Shown piece by piece: positions 34,601 through 47,000 of a stretch of 64,000 nucleotides of DNA. This DNA is from Spirodela intermedia (Eukaryota > Streptophyta > Magnoliopsida > Alismatales > Araceae). Below the pieces are notes generated by a model, which made no database searches, had not been told where the DNA came from, and saw only the letters and a list, made by a program, of their open reading frames with translations. The position numbers were made by a program, and so were the translations under genes. The DNA lies in assembly GCA_902729315.2 (NCBI GenBank), contig LR746275.1, positions 2,388,501 through 2,452,500 of the forward strand, in the 5' to 3' direction. Each line of letters opens with the position of its first letter. Within the stretch, counting starts at the first letter, position 1.

Positions 34601-35944
34601 TCTAGAGATATCTTTCAGAAGAAACAGACTCCATACTTTAACAGATGACCCTACTCGCCATCCTTTTACAGGTTTCCTGCAGGTCCTGGCCGCATCATTT
34701 AATATTCTCTCTTTATACAGAGACGAAAGATAAAATTATATGGACCCAATATTATTTTCATTAATTTTATTTTCTTTCTGAAAGGACCCATCTTATTTCT
34801 AGTTCTACCAAGGCCTAGTTTCCCCGCGAAATGGAAAGAGCACTCCAAGCCTTGGAACATAAATTTAAGGGGTTTTATATATGCAATTAAAACTAGCATT
34901 TCCATCCCATGTCGATATTCAGATGGGGAGAAAGTTATGCGCTAAAAGATGGCATTCGGGATTCATATATCTGACTCCCGAAGTACATGAAGTCGAAAAC
35001 TTTCATTAATGATAATTATACAAAAGGAAATGTAAATTTATTCATAAACGTTTCAATTTTATGAAAGCGTCTATGGTTCCACATCTTTTCAGAAGAACCT
35101 TGCAAAATAATGCCATGCAGACAAGGGTTTTGAGAACAAACTCAAAATTTTGATTGAATAGTAATCATGAGGAGGAAATTTAGCTTTATTCATAATATCT
35201 TAGTTTCCTCATAGTAAGTAAATTTAACACCCATGTAGAGTAATGTTCCACCGTCTCATTCTTCATCACGCTAAATGCTATGAGATTTTCATATAATCCA
35301 ATTGTTACACAAGGTCAACTCGGGCGAGGAAGAAAATCTATAGATTACCAAGAAATAAATGCAGTACAGGAACCATACGTCTCGATCATGGGAAAGAAAA
35401 TCTAAGTAGATGGGCGTGTTTTTCTCTTTGCCCTATGAACTCAAACCAAATTCTATATGAAGGGGAATCAATCCTAAAGCGTGACGATGATTTTGAGCAA
35501 CGATCCTGTTATATGAAGTACAGCCGCCAGGCTGCGATGAACAAAGAGGAAGTAATTCGTGATCGAAACGGATGCACTCACTAGAAGATCAACAAGATAT
35601 CCGCAGAGTTCCAGGTTCCAGACAGAAGAGCCAAGAAAAACAATCAAGGACGAACCAAAGAGCATTCGACACGAAGGAGAATCCTACCTCTGACGTTGCC
35701 AGGGCTGAGCGTGGGGAGCCCGTGGACCTGAAACCTCGTCTTGATCACGTCCAGTGGACATACAAAAGTGGCGGCGATCACGCCTGTGAGATTGACCAAA
35801 TTCCGACTGTCAGTCGACTAGCAATCCTTCCATCCAAGAACAGACCCACCACACCTTTTACTCACCGGCCGCAGCACCAGCTCCAGCGTTACAGAGATGG
35901 CCCCTGGAGTTTGCGGTGTGAGTTTCGGCCGTCATCGCTGCCAT
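31287..35944 (-). CDS. NDT1: NAD+ transporter, NDT1-like mitochondrial carrier family
   Basis: Exons: 35866-35944, 35688-35783, 33187-33293, 32630-32678, 32371-32480, 31952-32046, 31789-31877, 31612-31706, 31287-31523; 957 nt, 318 residues (AtNDT1 is of similar size). The three carrier repeats each show the signature PxD/ExxK/R or a close variant: [16 protein letters not shown] and PHEVVRSR. Six transmembrane helices are expected. Close matches to NDT1 include [49 protein letters not shown] and [16 protein letters not shown]1 imports NAD+ in exchange for ADP or AMP across an organelle inner membrane (mitochondrial, with a plastid location also reported). Intron 2 is 2.4 kb. The 5' splice site of intron 8 (after PHE) is weak and is followed at once by a CT repeat. 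A related folate carrier is a less likely alternative. Confidence 0.94.
31575..31609. repeat. (GA)n tract at the intron 8 donor of the NAD+ carrier
   Basis: GA run on the plus strand, so CT on the coding strand, beginning within a few bases of the exon 8 5' splice site. Confidence 0.9.
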
Positions 35945-36482
35945 CTTCCGCCGAGAAAGAGAAGTCCTCTCTGGGGAGGGAGATGGCGGAGAACCAGGGT
36001 CGCATGGCAAGATGGCCTTCGACGCAGGAGGAGAACACGAAGCGATTAGGGCTTCGATAAGAAGGAAGGAGAAGAGAGCGACGCCATCAAGGCAGCTTCG
36101 CTCTCTCCTCCCCCTCCTCTCCTCCCCGCCGGACAGATTCGCCGTCCCAAGTTGTAGCCAAAAAAAATACAATCACCCGGTAATAATTAATAATGAATTG
36201 GAATAATTCTCGACCGGCTTCTGCTGAAGCTCCCGCCAGACCAGGAAAAATCATCGGCGGCTCCCGCCAGACCAGGAAAAACATCGACCGGCTTCCTCGT
36301 TCATCCAGGCGCCGGCGAAATCGGACCCTCGTTGACGAACGGAGCAGGACCCACCACCCATCCGACGGTAAAGACTGTCTTTTCCCTTCGTCAAAAAAGT
36401 CATCTTCCCCCGGCCTCCCCAACCGACCGCGGCTGCTGGGCGTTGCGTGGGGTTTGGCTCTGGCAGAGACCGGATTTCTTTG

Positions 36483-36560
<78 letters not shown>

Positions 36561-37690
36561 CGTGTATATGTATATCTCTATTTTTTTAATATTTTCATTT
36601 TTGTGGTCAGAAGATAAAAATAAAAAATTAAAATATATCGCATTTTATGTAATATGATTTTTTTGTACGCTTAAAATCATTTTAAATTCACATAAATTCA
36701 ATATAAATCGTCTTTTTTTATGGAAAATACAGTATGTTAATTTTATGTATTTTTTAATGAGTATTTGTTCCATCTTAATTTAATTTCTCATTAAATATTT
36801 ATTTATTGTTTGATGGGTTATATTTAAAAAAATTAATATAACGTTTTTAGTATTTAAATATGTGTTGAATATTTTTTTGTTAGAATTTAAAAGTCGAAAC
36901 TCTTATTTATCGTCTACATAAAAAATACCACATTTTAATAAAACGCCACGTGGAAATGAAGAGGAAGATCTTGAGGAGAAGGGTTACGTCCCTCTTCTGC
37001 ACCGCAGGCCCGCGAGAGATGGCCCGTGGGCCCACTTTCTGGGCCCCGTAAGAACCGGGCGTTGTCAGGGCCTTATTGAGCCACCAATGGCCCAATAATG
37101 ACGTCCCGTTACTATTCGCACGTGCGAATTCCGAAAATGGCCGGGCGCCGCACGTAGCCCGATTAGCCACCCAATCGGGGGGGGGGTGGGGGGGTTGAAA
37201 CCGCGTTGGCCGCACGTACGGCCTGTCCGACTCGGATTCGGGGGGCGTCCGGTGGACCAATCAGCTAACTTCTGTGGGACCAGTGGGACCCACCGCAGTG
37301 AGGTCATCTTTACAAAGGATGTTAGCTTTAAGGTCAAGATGTAAGTTCAGAGGATTGAGGGGGGCGGAGGATGCTAGAGAATATAAACTGAAACTGCTGT
37401 ATATTGTTCGCTGGCCTCCATTTTTTCTGCTTGGTGGAGAGAAAGCGAGAAGGCGGGGAAATAGAAAAGAATTAAAGGGGGAGAGGAAAACGGAAGCCGG
37501 AAAGAAACAGGCGCCCTCTTCTTCCCCATTCAGATCCAAAAGGGCGGGGGGGGAGAGGACGGTGGCCAAAACCCTAATCGGCTGTGTCTTATCGGAATTC
37601 CGATCTCTAAGGATTCGAAGTCGGTCCCCTTCCTTCCCGCTGATTCCGCGGAGGAGCTTCATTTTCTGTCGTCGTACTTCCCCCTCGGAG
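35945..37690. other. Divergent intergenic region, NAD+ carrier and DUF789 gene
   Basis: Holds both leaders. There is a compound CT/TA repeat at 36485-36562, very AT-rich sequence to about 36960 and GC-rich promoter-like sequence near 37000-37270 with long G runs. No gene is recognised. Confidence 0.6.
36485..36562. repeat. Compound (CT)n(TA)n microsatellite
   Basis: About 50 bp of CT repeats run directly into about 28 bp of TA repeats. Confidence 0.92.
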
Positions 37691-40600
37691 ATGGCGGGCT
37701 CTGTCTCGTCGTCTTCGGCCCGCAGTCTTGGAGTTGGTCGGTTCTACAGTCCCCCGCACAGGAGGCAGCATGAGCACTCGCAGCAGCAAGAAAAGCCGCA
37801 GAGGCTGGCGAAGACGAGGCAGAAGCCGGCGGGGCCACCCGAATTGGAGGCTCGCGAGGTTGAGAGTAGAGTCGACTCAGATGATTCATCTTCGAAGCCG
37901 TCGATGTCCGCCTCTCCTTCTCCGCCACCAACGCCGCCGCCTCCAGCCGGTAACTTGGATCGCTTCCTGCAGTCAACAACACCCCTCGTTCCTGCACTGT
38001 ACCCCCCGAAGGTCTGAATGGAATAATTGGCAAACTTTTTCCGATCGTCGTTTTCTTGTCTGTTCGTATTCGTCATGCGTGATTTTCTCATGAGTTGGGA
38101 TAGTGTGGCAGATAAACATGAGGGGCAGGAGGAACGGCGAAACAAATGATTCCCATCCATATTTCAACCTCGGAGATCTTTGGGAGTCATTCAGGGAGTG
38201 GAGTGCCTATGGTGCCGGGGTGCCTGTGACTCTAAATGGAAGTGACAGTGTCATTCAGTACTATGTTCCATACCTTTCTGGCATTCAGCTGTATGCCGAA
38301 TCGCACAGACTTCGTTCGAGATCAAGGTATTTTTGATCATTCAATAATGATTGTTTTCTTGAGTACATTGCCTTCAGTGTCACGCTGACTTGAATGCTAA
38401 AATGAATATATGCTTGCGTTCAAGATCCATCGTTACGCTATCCAGAAGTGGAGTTTTTCGGACTTTTCTATTAAAATCCGAGAGCGTTTACCATTTGTGG
38501 ACAGGTTCCTTGAATTTTGGATTGCTGCAATTTTTTTTAACTTTGTGTGCTAGTATGGAACTGGAAATTGATTACACATTGAAGTGTCGTTTGTTGTTAG
38601 TTTCCCTATTTGTTTCTTATGATAGTGCTTTACAATTTACTTTTAGAGGTTATTGCTGCCGTGTCGCGTTCCCGTGTCGCTGCGTATAATTAATTTCCGA
38701 TTTGAAATTATAACTAGTGGGAGAAAGTAGATAAAAGTATGAAAAGGTACAGGAATGTAGGTTTGTGCACAATTCTGAGATTGGAAATTGTATTATCTAC
38801 ATAAATAAAAAGGATTTTTTTCTAAGGCTACTGGTAGAACTGTCGTAATGACATCCGTAAAGTTTTAATTCATCCAAAAGGACTTTATGGGACCTGTGGG
38901 CCCTAGAAATAATGAGCTCAGTGAAAGTGCCGGAAACCCCGAAGAAAGTAGAGAATCCTAAATGGAAAAAGGCTTATGTGCAATACGTAGACGTGCATTT
39001 ACATGATCCTCATAAATCAGAAATAGCGTCTGTGTTGGGGTAATTTCCAGAATACGAAGGATGAGGTCAGCAAGAGCTCTAGCTTCCGTTCGACATTCGT
39101 GAGCACTGGGAAAAATGTCTTAGACTGCAACATTGCATCTTGGGTTTCATTAATTAAACTGTTAGAATGCTTATCTTTCCTTAAAAATGAAAAAAAATCC
39201 AATCATTGCTTTAATAGTTCTTGGTACATTCTATTTGGATACGAACATATATCAAAAAATTTAATAGGCTGGGTTAGACTGGTAAGAAAGAAAGGTTAGT
39301 TGGCATCAGGAAAGCTGTATTAAATGCTAACTGATGCAAAAATGAGAATTTGCACCGTGTGAACTAGACAACTATTTTCCGACATACCAAGGCATCCGTG
39401 ATATATAAAATGGGACTTCTGTGAGACTCTGCCGTAACTCAAGTATTACGTTTTAAATTTTTAAAATTGGTCATTTTTTTTGTGGTAAAAATTGCTTTCC
39501 CATCTCAGACAGCACTCGGGACTCGAGTACTATACACAGTAGGTTTTGACCATGAGAAAAAAACAAGATGAGGAAAATGAATATTCAGTTTGCATACCTT
39601 GATTAACCTCGTAATGAGCATCAAGATATGATGGTCTTACAAGGAAAAAAAGGAATAAGCAAAGTAGAGTAAAAATAACGCAACATGCTAGTATAAGACA
39701 GAAAGATTAAATAAATATATAAAAAAACTGTATGAATGGCAATGTGGGGGAGAAGAAAGTGAATACAGAGATTTCGATCAGCACTTTTGGTGTGAGAAAG
39801 AAAGCAGTAAAATACAAGTAGGAAGAGGGATCCATCCTATTAAGTTGGAGAAGTCAACTTTCAGCAACTAGAGGAAAAATCTTGGTCATATTCTACTTGT
39901 GCCTTTGCCAAGCAGGACAGATTTAGAACAAGTGGCTTAGTCCTTTTTCTGACAAAGATTGAGATTGCGGGAACCAATCCTTTATGAATGTGTTTTGGCA
40001 TGTTAAGTGGCGTGGATTGAGTTTTATTCTGAAATTCATCCCTTGTCATCCTTGGAAAGAAGACCTGTTGCGTTCAACAGTTTTATTGTGCATATGAGAT
40101 TGACTGGTGATGATAAAAAAATGGCTTAGATTTAATGTGAACTTTTGCGGCTAGAGTATGAATCTTTTGTATCAGTTTGTTTTCGGAATGGAATCCAGGC
40201 GGACTCGGCCTATTGAATATATCCATACTCCTGGATGCTAATCATTTGCATTTTTCCTGAAAGTATCTCGAATGGGGATTTGGCGTGAATCTTGTCCTTT
40301 GTTGTCTTGGTCTAATTTTGGTCACATACATTTAGCTTTGGATATTATCATGACCATTCTTGATGTCTGAAGAACTCATGAGAAAGTTTTCCTTAAAACT
40401 TGATCTGCCATAAGAAGGAAGGCTCTGGATTATACCTTGTTGTTTTCCGTAGGCCTCATACTTCACAGCATAGCCTTGCAGGGGACCTCATGAATTAATG
40501 GATTGTTATCCACTACATTTTGCGTGGGTTGTCTGTTGTGCGATATCAGCATCAGTATCACGATCCCTTGGGCCATCCATAAGTCTATGCCATCTTGGCG

Positions 40601-43181
40601 TTTGCCATTGTTCTTATGAGGAGTCTTTTTGAGATTTTGTTGTACATAAACTTGTACATATACCAGTATCTAATTTAAAATCCTTAAATGAACTCCTGGC
40701 ACTTTCTGCTTCTTTTCTGGTTAAGGTATCAATCGAGACACTTGTGCAGGTCTCCTATCACTTATCCTTTTTCTGCACCTTCGGGATGTAACTAAACCCA
40801 TTTTAGCTCTTTGCTCTACTTAGAAATTTGTTTGTGCATTGACTTTTTGAAGATCTTCTATCATCCTGGGACTTTGCTGTAGCTTTCTTACACTACTCAG
40901 GTTGGCCTCAGCTTTTCCCTGTCATTTACTCCTTAATTTGATAATTAGCCTTTTATGATGCTTTGTGAACTCGTGAATCATTTCACGAGATGAACATGCT
41001 GCAGTCAAACCCCCCTCCAGATCAACAGATCGTTGTGTCTTTCCTCGAGATGGTTTTACCTTTTTCTATGCCATCTTCCATTCTAATCCCTCGGATGGGG
41101 TTCTTATTCTCGTTTCTTTTGGATGTGGGAAGATATCAGATAACGTTCTCAAGTTTTATTATTGGATGGTATCTTTTTCTTCTCTTTTCTATACATTTTT
41201 CTTGTTAAAATGAAAGTTGATGAGGTGTTCTCACCCCAGACCGAGAGATCACAGAAGGGTCCCTTTCTCATCCTCGTTTCTTTTATTAACTTGATTTTTA
41301 ATTCTACGATGTCTATCATTAGAAACTTAGTTTTCCCTGGTTAGAGGCTTCTGAATAATTCCAAAATCAGAAGTATTTTGGAACTGCCTGGAGCCCAGCA
41401 AAGCCCTGTTTGCGGTCAGTTGCTTCCCATTCTATTTTTCTCCACTCCGGAGCCCAGAGCCGCCTTCCTACTATGTCCCCCCTTTTGTTCTTACATATTG
41501 ATTTGGTCCTTCTTTCCCTAGTTTTGGTTTCCTCTTTGGTTTCTGTATCACCTCCCACCATCCATGCAAACATGGAAATACCTTCATAGCGGTAGAATCT
41601 TAGATTTTTCAAGTTAAATGCCTTATTTCCTTTCAAGGAAAGCTTCCCCACATAATTCCTCTTGGCTGTCTTTCAGCATCCCCAATGAAAATTTATGCCT
41701 CTAATCACATAAAGTATCTCACTTCATATGCCCATCAATGCAGATCAGGAAGTCTCGTGTCCGTATTTCACTGTCCAGATTCAAAGTAGAATCGTGGACA
41801 TATAGATATATATGGAGATTCAACTCACCCGAAAAGGACATATAAAAAAAAACTAACTTGCATCCAGTGTAGGATCTTGATCTTCTCTTGTTATTTTTTC
41901 ATGCATACAGGCAACCCAGTGAAGAGATCGGAGCAGACTTGTACAGATATACGAGTAGTGGAGGAAGCAGCAGCGTGGAAGGAGCGCAGCACGTAACCGA
42001 GAGAATAAGCAGGGTTTTCCTGGGGGAGAATCCCAACTGCGCTCAGGAAGGCTCGTCTAGTGACGGCGGTGATGCTCGCAACCCGCCGGGGGCTCTCATA
42101 TTCGAGTACCTAGAAAGGGATCCTCCATATGGCAGGGAACCTCTGGCCGACAAGGCAAGGATATCTCTTTTTCTTTCTTTTTATTATTTTTCAAAGGACC
42201 AGATCCCTCCGTCGTTACTCGTCTGTGTCTCAACTCATTCCTGGCCTGCGTGTCGTCTAGATCTCCCTTCTCGCCAGCAGATTTCCGGAGCTGAAGACGT
42301 ACAAGAGCTGCGATCTGTTGCCGTCGAGTTGGATGTCTGTTGCCTGGTGGGTATTCTTCAGCTCCAGCTTCACCATCCGAAGCCGAAGCGCCTGGTTGCT
42401 ACAGCCAGCCATTGTACAGCTAATTCCTTTCCAATTTTGGTGCAGGTATCCCATATACAGGATACCCACGGGCCCGACTCTGCGAGACCTGGACGCCTGC
42501 TTTCTGACGTTCCATTCTCTGTCCACATCTCCCAAAGGTGCACCATCCGAAAGCCCTTGGCAATTTCTTCTCACTATTTTTCCACGTCTACAAGAACTTT
42601 CAGATCCATAAGAATCAGTGAGCAAACAAAAATATTTATTGGTGATAATTTTATTCATTGAACAACAAATGGGATTCTTTCAATTATTCGATTCACTCAA
42701 TAGATTTTGTTAAATTAGTTGATCCCAATTTTTTTTAATGGTTTATGTTCATATTGAAAAGATGAGACAAAGACTTGCTGGAATTCAAAAATCGGTGTAA
42801 AAAACCCAAATTTTCTTGTCTGCATTTGGAAATTCCTGTTGACTCTTTAATGCACTGTCGGCATTTGATGCTAAACAAATACCCCGTTGACCGAGTTTGG
42901 CAGATTCAAGCAGCCACCCGGACATCGGCCCGGGCATCTACGGGAGCACCCACATGTCGGCGGCGGTGGTCGGCAGATCCCCGGCAAAGCTCTCTCTGCC
43001 GATCTTCGGGCTCGCCTCCTACAAGTTCAAGGGCTCCATCTGGACGTCGAATGGAACGCAGGAGAGGCAGCAGGCAAGCTCTTTGTTGCAGGCTGCGGAG
43101 AGCTGGCTGCGCCAGCTCCAGGTGGACCATCCCGACTTCAGCTTTTTCCTCTCCCACAACGGCGGTCCCTCCCGGAGATAA
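37691..43181 (+). CDS. DUF789 family protein
   Basis: Exons 37691-38011, 38112-38326, 41911-42154, 42261-42346, 42446-42537 and 42904-43181; 1236 nt, 411 residues. The first 107 residues are Ser/Pro/Gln-rich and probably disordered, ending in the DUF789 entry motif [11 protein letters not shown]. The domain follows with [95 protein letters not shown] and the closing [10 protein letters not shown], all characteristic. The function of DUF789 is unknown; this is a plant family of uniform length. Intron 2 is 3.6 kb with no recognised content. Intron 3 has a GC donor (AAG|GCAAGG). The final residues after the domain are Gln/Leu-rich and end GGPSRR. The start follows a long CT/GA-rich leader. Confidence 0.93.
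38327..41910 (+). other. 3.6-kb intron 2 of the DUF789 gene
   Basis: AT-rich throughout with a clear AG acceptor (GCATACAG). No internal gene, transposon coding sequence or long repeat was recognised. Confidence 0.7.
42155..42260 (+). other. GC-AG intron (DUF789 intron 3)
   Basis: Exon 3 ends GACAAG and the intron opens GCAAGG, the usual GC-donor context; it closes GTCGTCTAG. Joining gives [16 protein letters not shown], the conserved DUF789 order. No GT donor is nearby. Confidence 0.88.
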
Positions 43182-43867
43182 TCCCCAAGCCCCAGCCCCC
43201 GCACCGCCCATCCACCCTAGTTTTGTGACCCTAGATGAACCCCTTCCCTTGCTTCTCTGTGCCGCCACCTGCTGCCACCATGCCGCCGCCACCTGCTGCC
43301 ACCATGCCGCCGCCGCCTGCTCCCATTGAAGGAGGAGAGACCCGCCGCCCAATTATAGTTGACGGGAGGTGGATTGTTGGGCATGCAGAATAACAAAACG
43401 GATCAAGCATGGTGCTGCTAACACCCCCCCTCCTCATCTCGTATCTTTCCATCGATCGATCTCGAATTTATTTATTCACAGGAGGTGGGAGGAGGAGGAA
43501 GGGGAGGAAGCTTGAGGAGGAGGCATCGATCGATCCAGCGCAGAGGGGGAGGGGGGTTTGGAGTGGTGCAGGGGAGAGAGAACCTGGTTGTTGATCTCTG
43601 TGCCGGATGTTGGCGAGGAACTGTTGATCGGATTCTCTGTTGTTGTTTTCTCTCTCTCTTCCCATCCGATCCATCATCCATCATTACCCAGAAAAATATA
43701 TGGTGCTTGGTAGGCGTTGAGATTATGGCGGATTGGATCCTCTCTCTCCACCCCTGTCTCTCTCTGTTTTCTCTGTCCTCCTCGTTTGGTCCTCCTCCTG
43801 CGACGATCATGGTGAAGAATGCTGAAGTTTGGCCTTGGAATCAGAAGACGTCTCCTCGACCAGCCCT

Positions 43868-43909
<42 letters not shown>

Positions 43910-44088
43910 GAAGTTCTGTTGTTCTTCTCCAGGTCGTAGCCATATGATACTCTTTTGGGCTGGATCATGGAGATTCGTCCAACTAGGATGGTGGCCCAGG
44001 CCCGGGAGATGGTGGGGGATCTGAAGTCGGGAGTTTCGGGGAGGTGGCGGATAGGATTCGAAATCCTCGGAGAGCGCGAGCAGCGAGC
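43182..44088. other. Intergenic, DUF789 to aminotransferase
   Basis: Contains a short GCCGCCACCTGCTGCCACCAT triplication-like repeat just after the DUF789 stop (about 43260-43325) and a (GA)n tract in the aminotransferase leader. Short upstream ATGs, including one at 43988, are out of frame with the main start and could act as uORFs. Confidence 0.55.
43870..43906. repeat. (GA)n tract in the aminotransferase leader
   Basis: GA run on the sense strand about 180 bp before the aminotransferase ATG. Confidence 0.88.
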
Positions 44089-47000
44089 ATGGAGGGGATG
44101 CTCTCCAAGCTAGCACGAACTCTCAAGCCTTCCCCGATCCAGGAGCTCTCCCATCTGGCGCAGAGATGCGGAGCCATCAATCTCGCCGAGGGGTTCCCCG
44201 ACTTCCCCGCCCCGGCCGAGATCAAGAATGCTGCCATTTCGGCCATCGACTCCGACTTCAACCAGTACAGGTGTGTGGGGGCTGTTGTAACGCGAAACTT
44301 GGTGTGTATCTCATCGACGTAATGCTGTGATTGATCAGAGTGGCGCCACTCGAGTTATGAACTGCATAGGATCCAATCTGTTTAAATGAACTGGATCCAA
44401 TTTTGTTTGGCTCCTGATTCTATGATAGGTGTTTGTTTGTTCTTTCACAAATCCTGCTGGGAATGTCAGGCACGACGATATATTGCCATAATTTTTAAAA
44501 CGATCATATAATTTTTTTTATTTGATTTTTTTCTTTACGAATGAATGACTCACTATGGGATGCACCTCGCAGATTACATTTTCTCCAGAAACTCTCGCAT
44601 ATTGTTCCTAGTTCTGAAAGAACAATTCTACAGCTGTATCGTATCTCTTTCCCTTGACAATTCCTTAAAGGAATCGATGACATGCTTACACGGAAAACAG
44701 AAAACGGCTTTTGAAGAGAATCATTTGGAACATGCATTTTGCCAGTCTACCGGCTTACATAGCAGAAAAGGCCTCAGGTTTTTCTTATAACATGTTGTCC
44801 CGTCACGTAAGACAGGATATTTGACACGCAAATGTTTTTCATGTCAATTGATTCACGAAGCTTCAGATTTTCAATTTTGATTACATATTTTTCTGTCAAT
44901 AGAATATGAAAAGTTCCAGTTTCTTTTATGTTTTACGAGTGATTTGATTGAGTTCTGGGGGAATATTTTTTAATTTTGAATATTTAAATCAACTCTACAA
45001 AGACTAAGGTTAAGCACACATTTACCATACCGCTATATGAATATGTACGTTCATACAAGTAGCCTGGGATTGTAGAAAATTATATCTGTTCTCACATAGT
45101 TGATTTTGTATCCGGCATATCTAACAATGTCCACATTTTCATGTTGTCTCTCCCATAATCATTGAACTCTGGAGCTGATCAGGATTTCCCGACAAGTTTG
45201 GTCATAGATATTGCCTTGGTAGCAAACTCATATATGATAATTACTGTAAAGAAGTGTATGTTCTCTTCTTATTCATTGAAATTCCTTTAAGATTTCATTT
45301 TCTCTCTCAGACATGTGCAGGGCATTTGTGACAAGTTATCAAAGATAATGAAGCAAAATCATGGCCTAGATTTCGACCCTCTTACAGATATAGCTATTTG
45401 TTGTGGTCAGACGGAGGCATTTGCTGCTGCGGTTTTTGCGAGTACATTCTCTATTTGACATCTATCTCCTTGGAATGTATATTTAAATATCTCTTTCCCT
45501 ATCAGATGGCCGGCATTCATTTATTTCATTTACCCAAACAGCAATCAGTCCAGGTGATGAAGTTTTGTTGTTTGATCCTTGCTATGAGACATATGAGACA
45601 TCCATTGCTATGGCCGGAGGAATCCCTGTAAGGCAATTCTTTTAAGTAACATTTTAGTGTTCTTTTTAACTTTAATAAAACAAGTTTTCCGATCATTTCC
45701 ATGCTAAAATATCAAAAATCTCATTGTGACTCATGGCTATCATTCCATAATTCTCAAGCAAATGCCTCCAAGTTTTTTTCACGAGATGAACTTTGATGTG
45801 AGATGATTATGTAGGTTTATGTACCACTAGATCCACCTCAATGGGCTTTGGATGAAGACAAATTCATGAAGGCTTTTACTCCTAGAACAAAAGCAGTAGT
45901 TGTGAACAGGTTACTTCTCTATTTATTAATTCATTTTATTTTGTCTATAACCCATACATATCTTTGTTTTTTAATAATTTTAGACGTTAAAATCATTCAC
46001 TGGTCACACCACATCACTTGTAACCCAATGGCCATCAACAATGATATGCGTTCTGAGAATCTCTTTCTCCCTAAGACTCAGTGAAATTGAATGGATTGAA
46101 TTACACTACATAGTTAATAAACTCCATGAATTTTTATTACAAAGTGAAGCGGAGGTAGCTGAATTAATGAAAACTCACAGACCTGGTGGAGAGTGAGCTT
46201 ATATACTGTGGTTGAGGGTTGCAAAATAATATTTACACTTGAGTGAACTTGGGCAGCAGGCCAATGAGTAAGAGTGGATGCGAAGTGGAAGGTTTATATT
46301 CTTCAGCTCCTGATGAGCTAGAATTAATGATGATATTGAATATAGAAATGAATTATCTTCATTATTACATCTACATCCTGGATCATTCTAAACTTTCGAC
46401 CATAATATCGTGTCATTCTTCCCCAGAGTCGCAAGTTATCAATTGGTGTAGTTGGCTTTCTCTTGTCATATAAAGTAAATTTGTTGAGACGTTAATTTTA
46501 CAGTGTAATTTTCTCCATTTAATTTCATCGAAATCATGAGGAAAGTAAAACCCTCGAAATATGTCATTGTTGCTGATCATTTTCTTTCAAGTGACGTGGT
46601 TCAGCCAGTGAATAATTTTGACATTTTCAAGTTATATAAGGATCACTATGAGAGTGTTAGTATGTGTTATCCATAAAAGCAGAGTGGAAATTACAAATGC
46701 CAGTTTCAGAGAATGGTGTGTCCTGCTCTAGGAGTAAGAACAATTGCAAATCTTGTAATTATAAATACTGAGCAATGCTGTGACGATGTTATGATCTCAC
46801 GATATTTCTGCGAATAGAGAGGATAAACGGTTGAATGGATAATCAGGATCAATGCTCTGATGTAACATCACTCATGGTAAAGATTTTGGTAGAAGGAAGA
46901 ATAAAAAGCAGAGGAAGATAGATATTTTTGGCAGAACTCTCCTCAGGGAATGTGGTGCAAAATGGAGGTGTTCCTATCTCACATCCCTCTTTTCCGGGTG

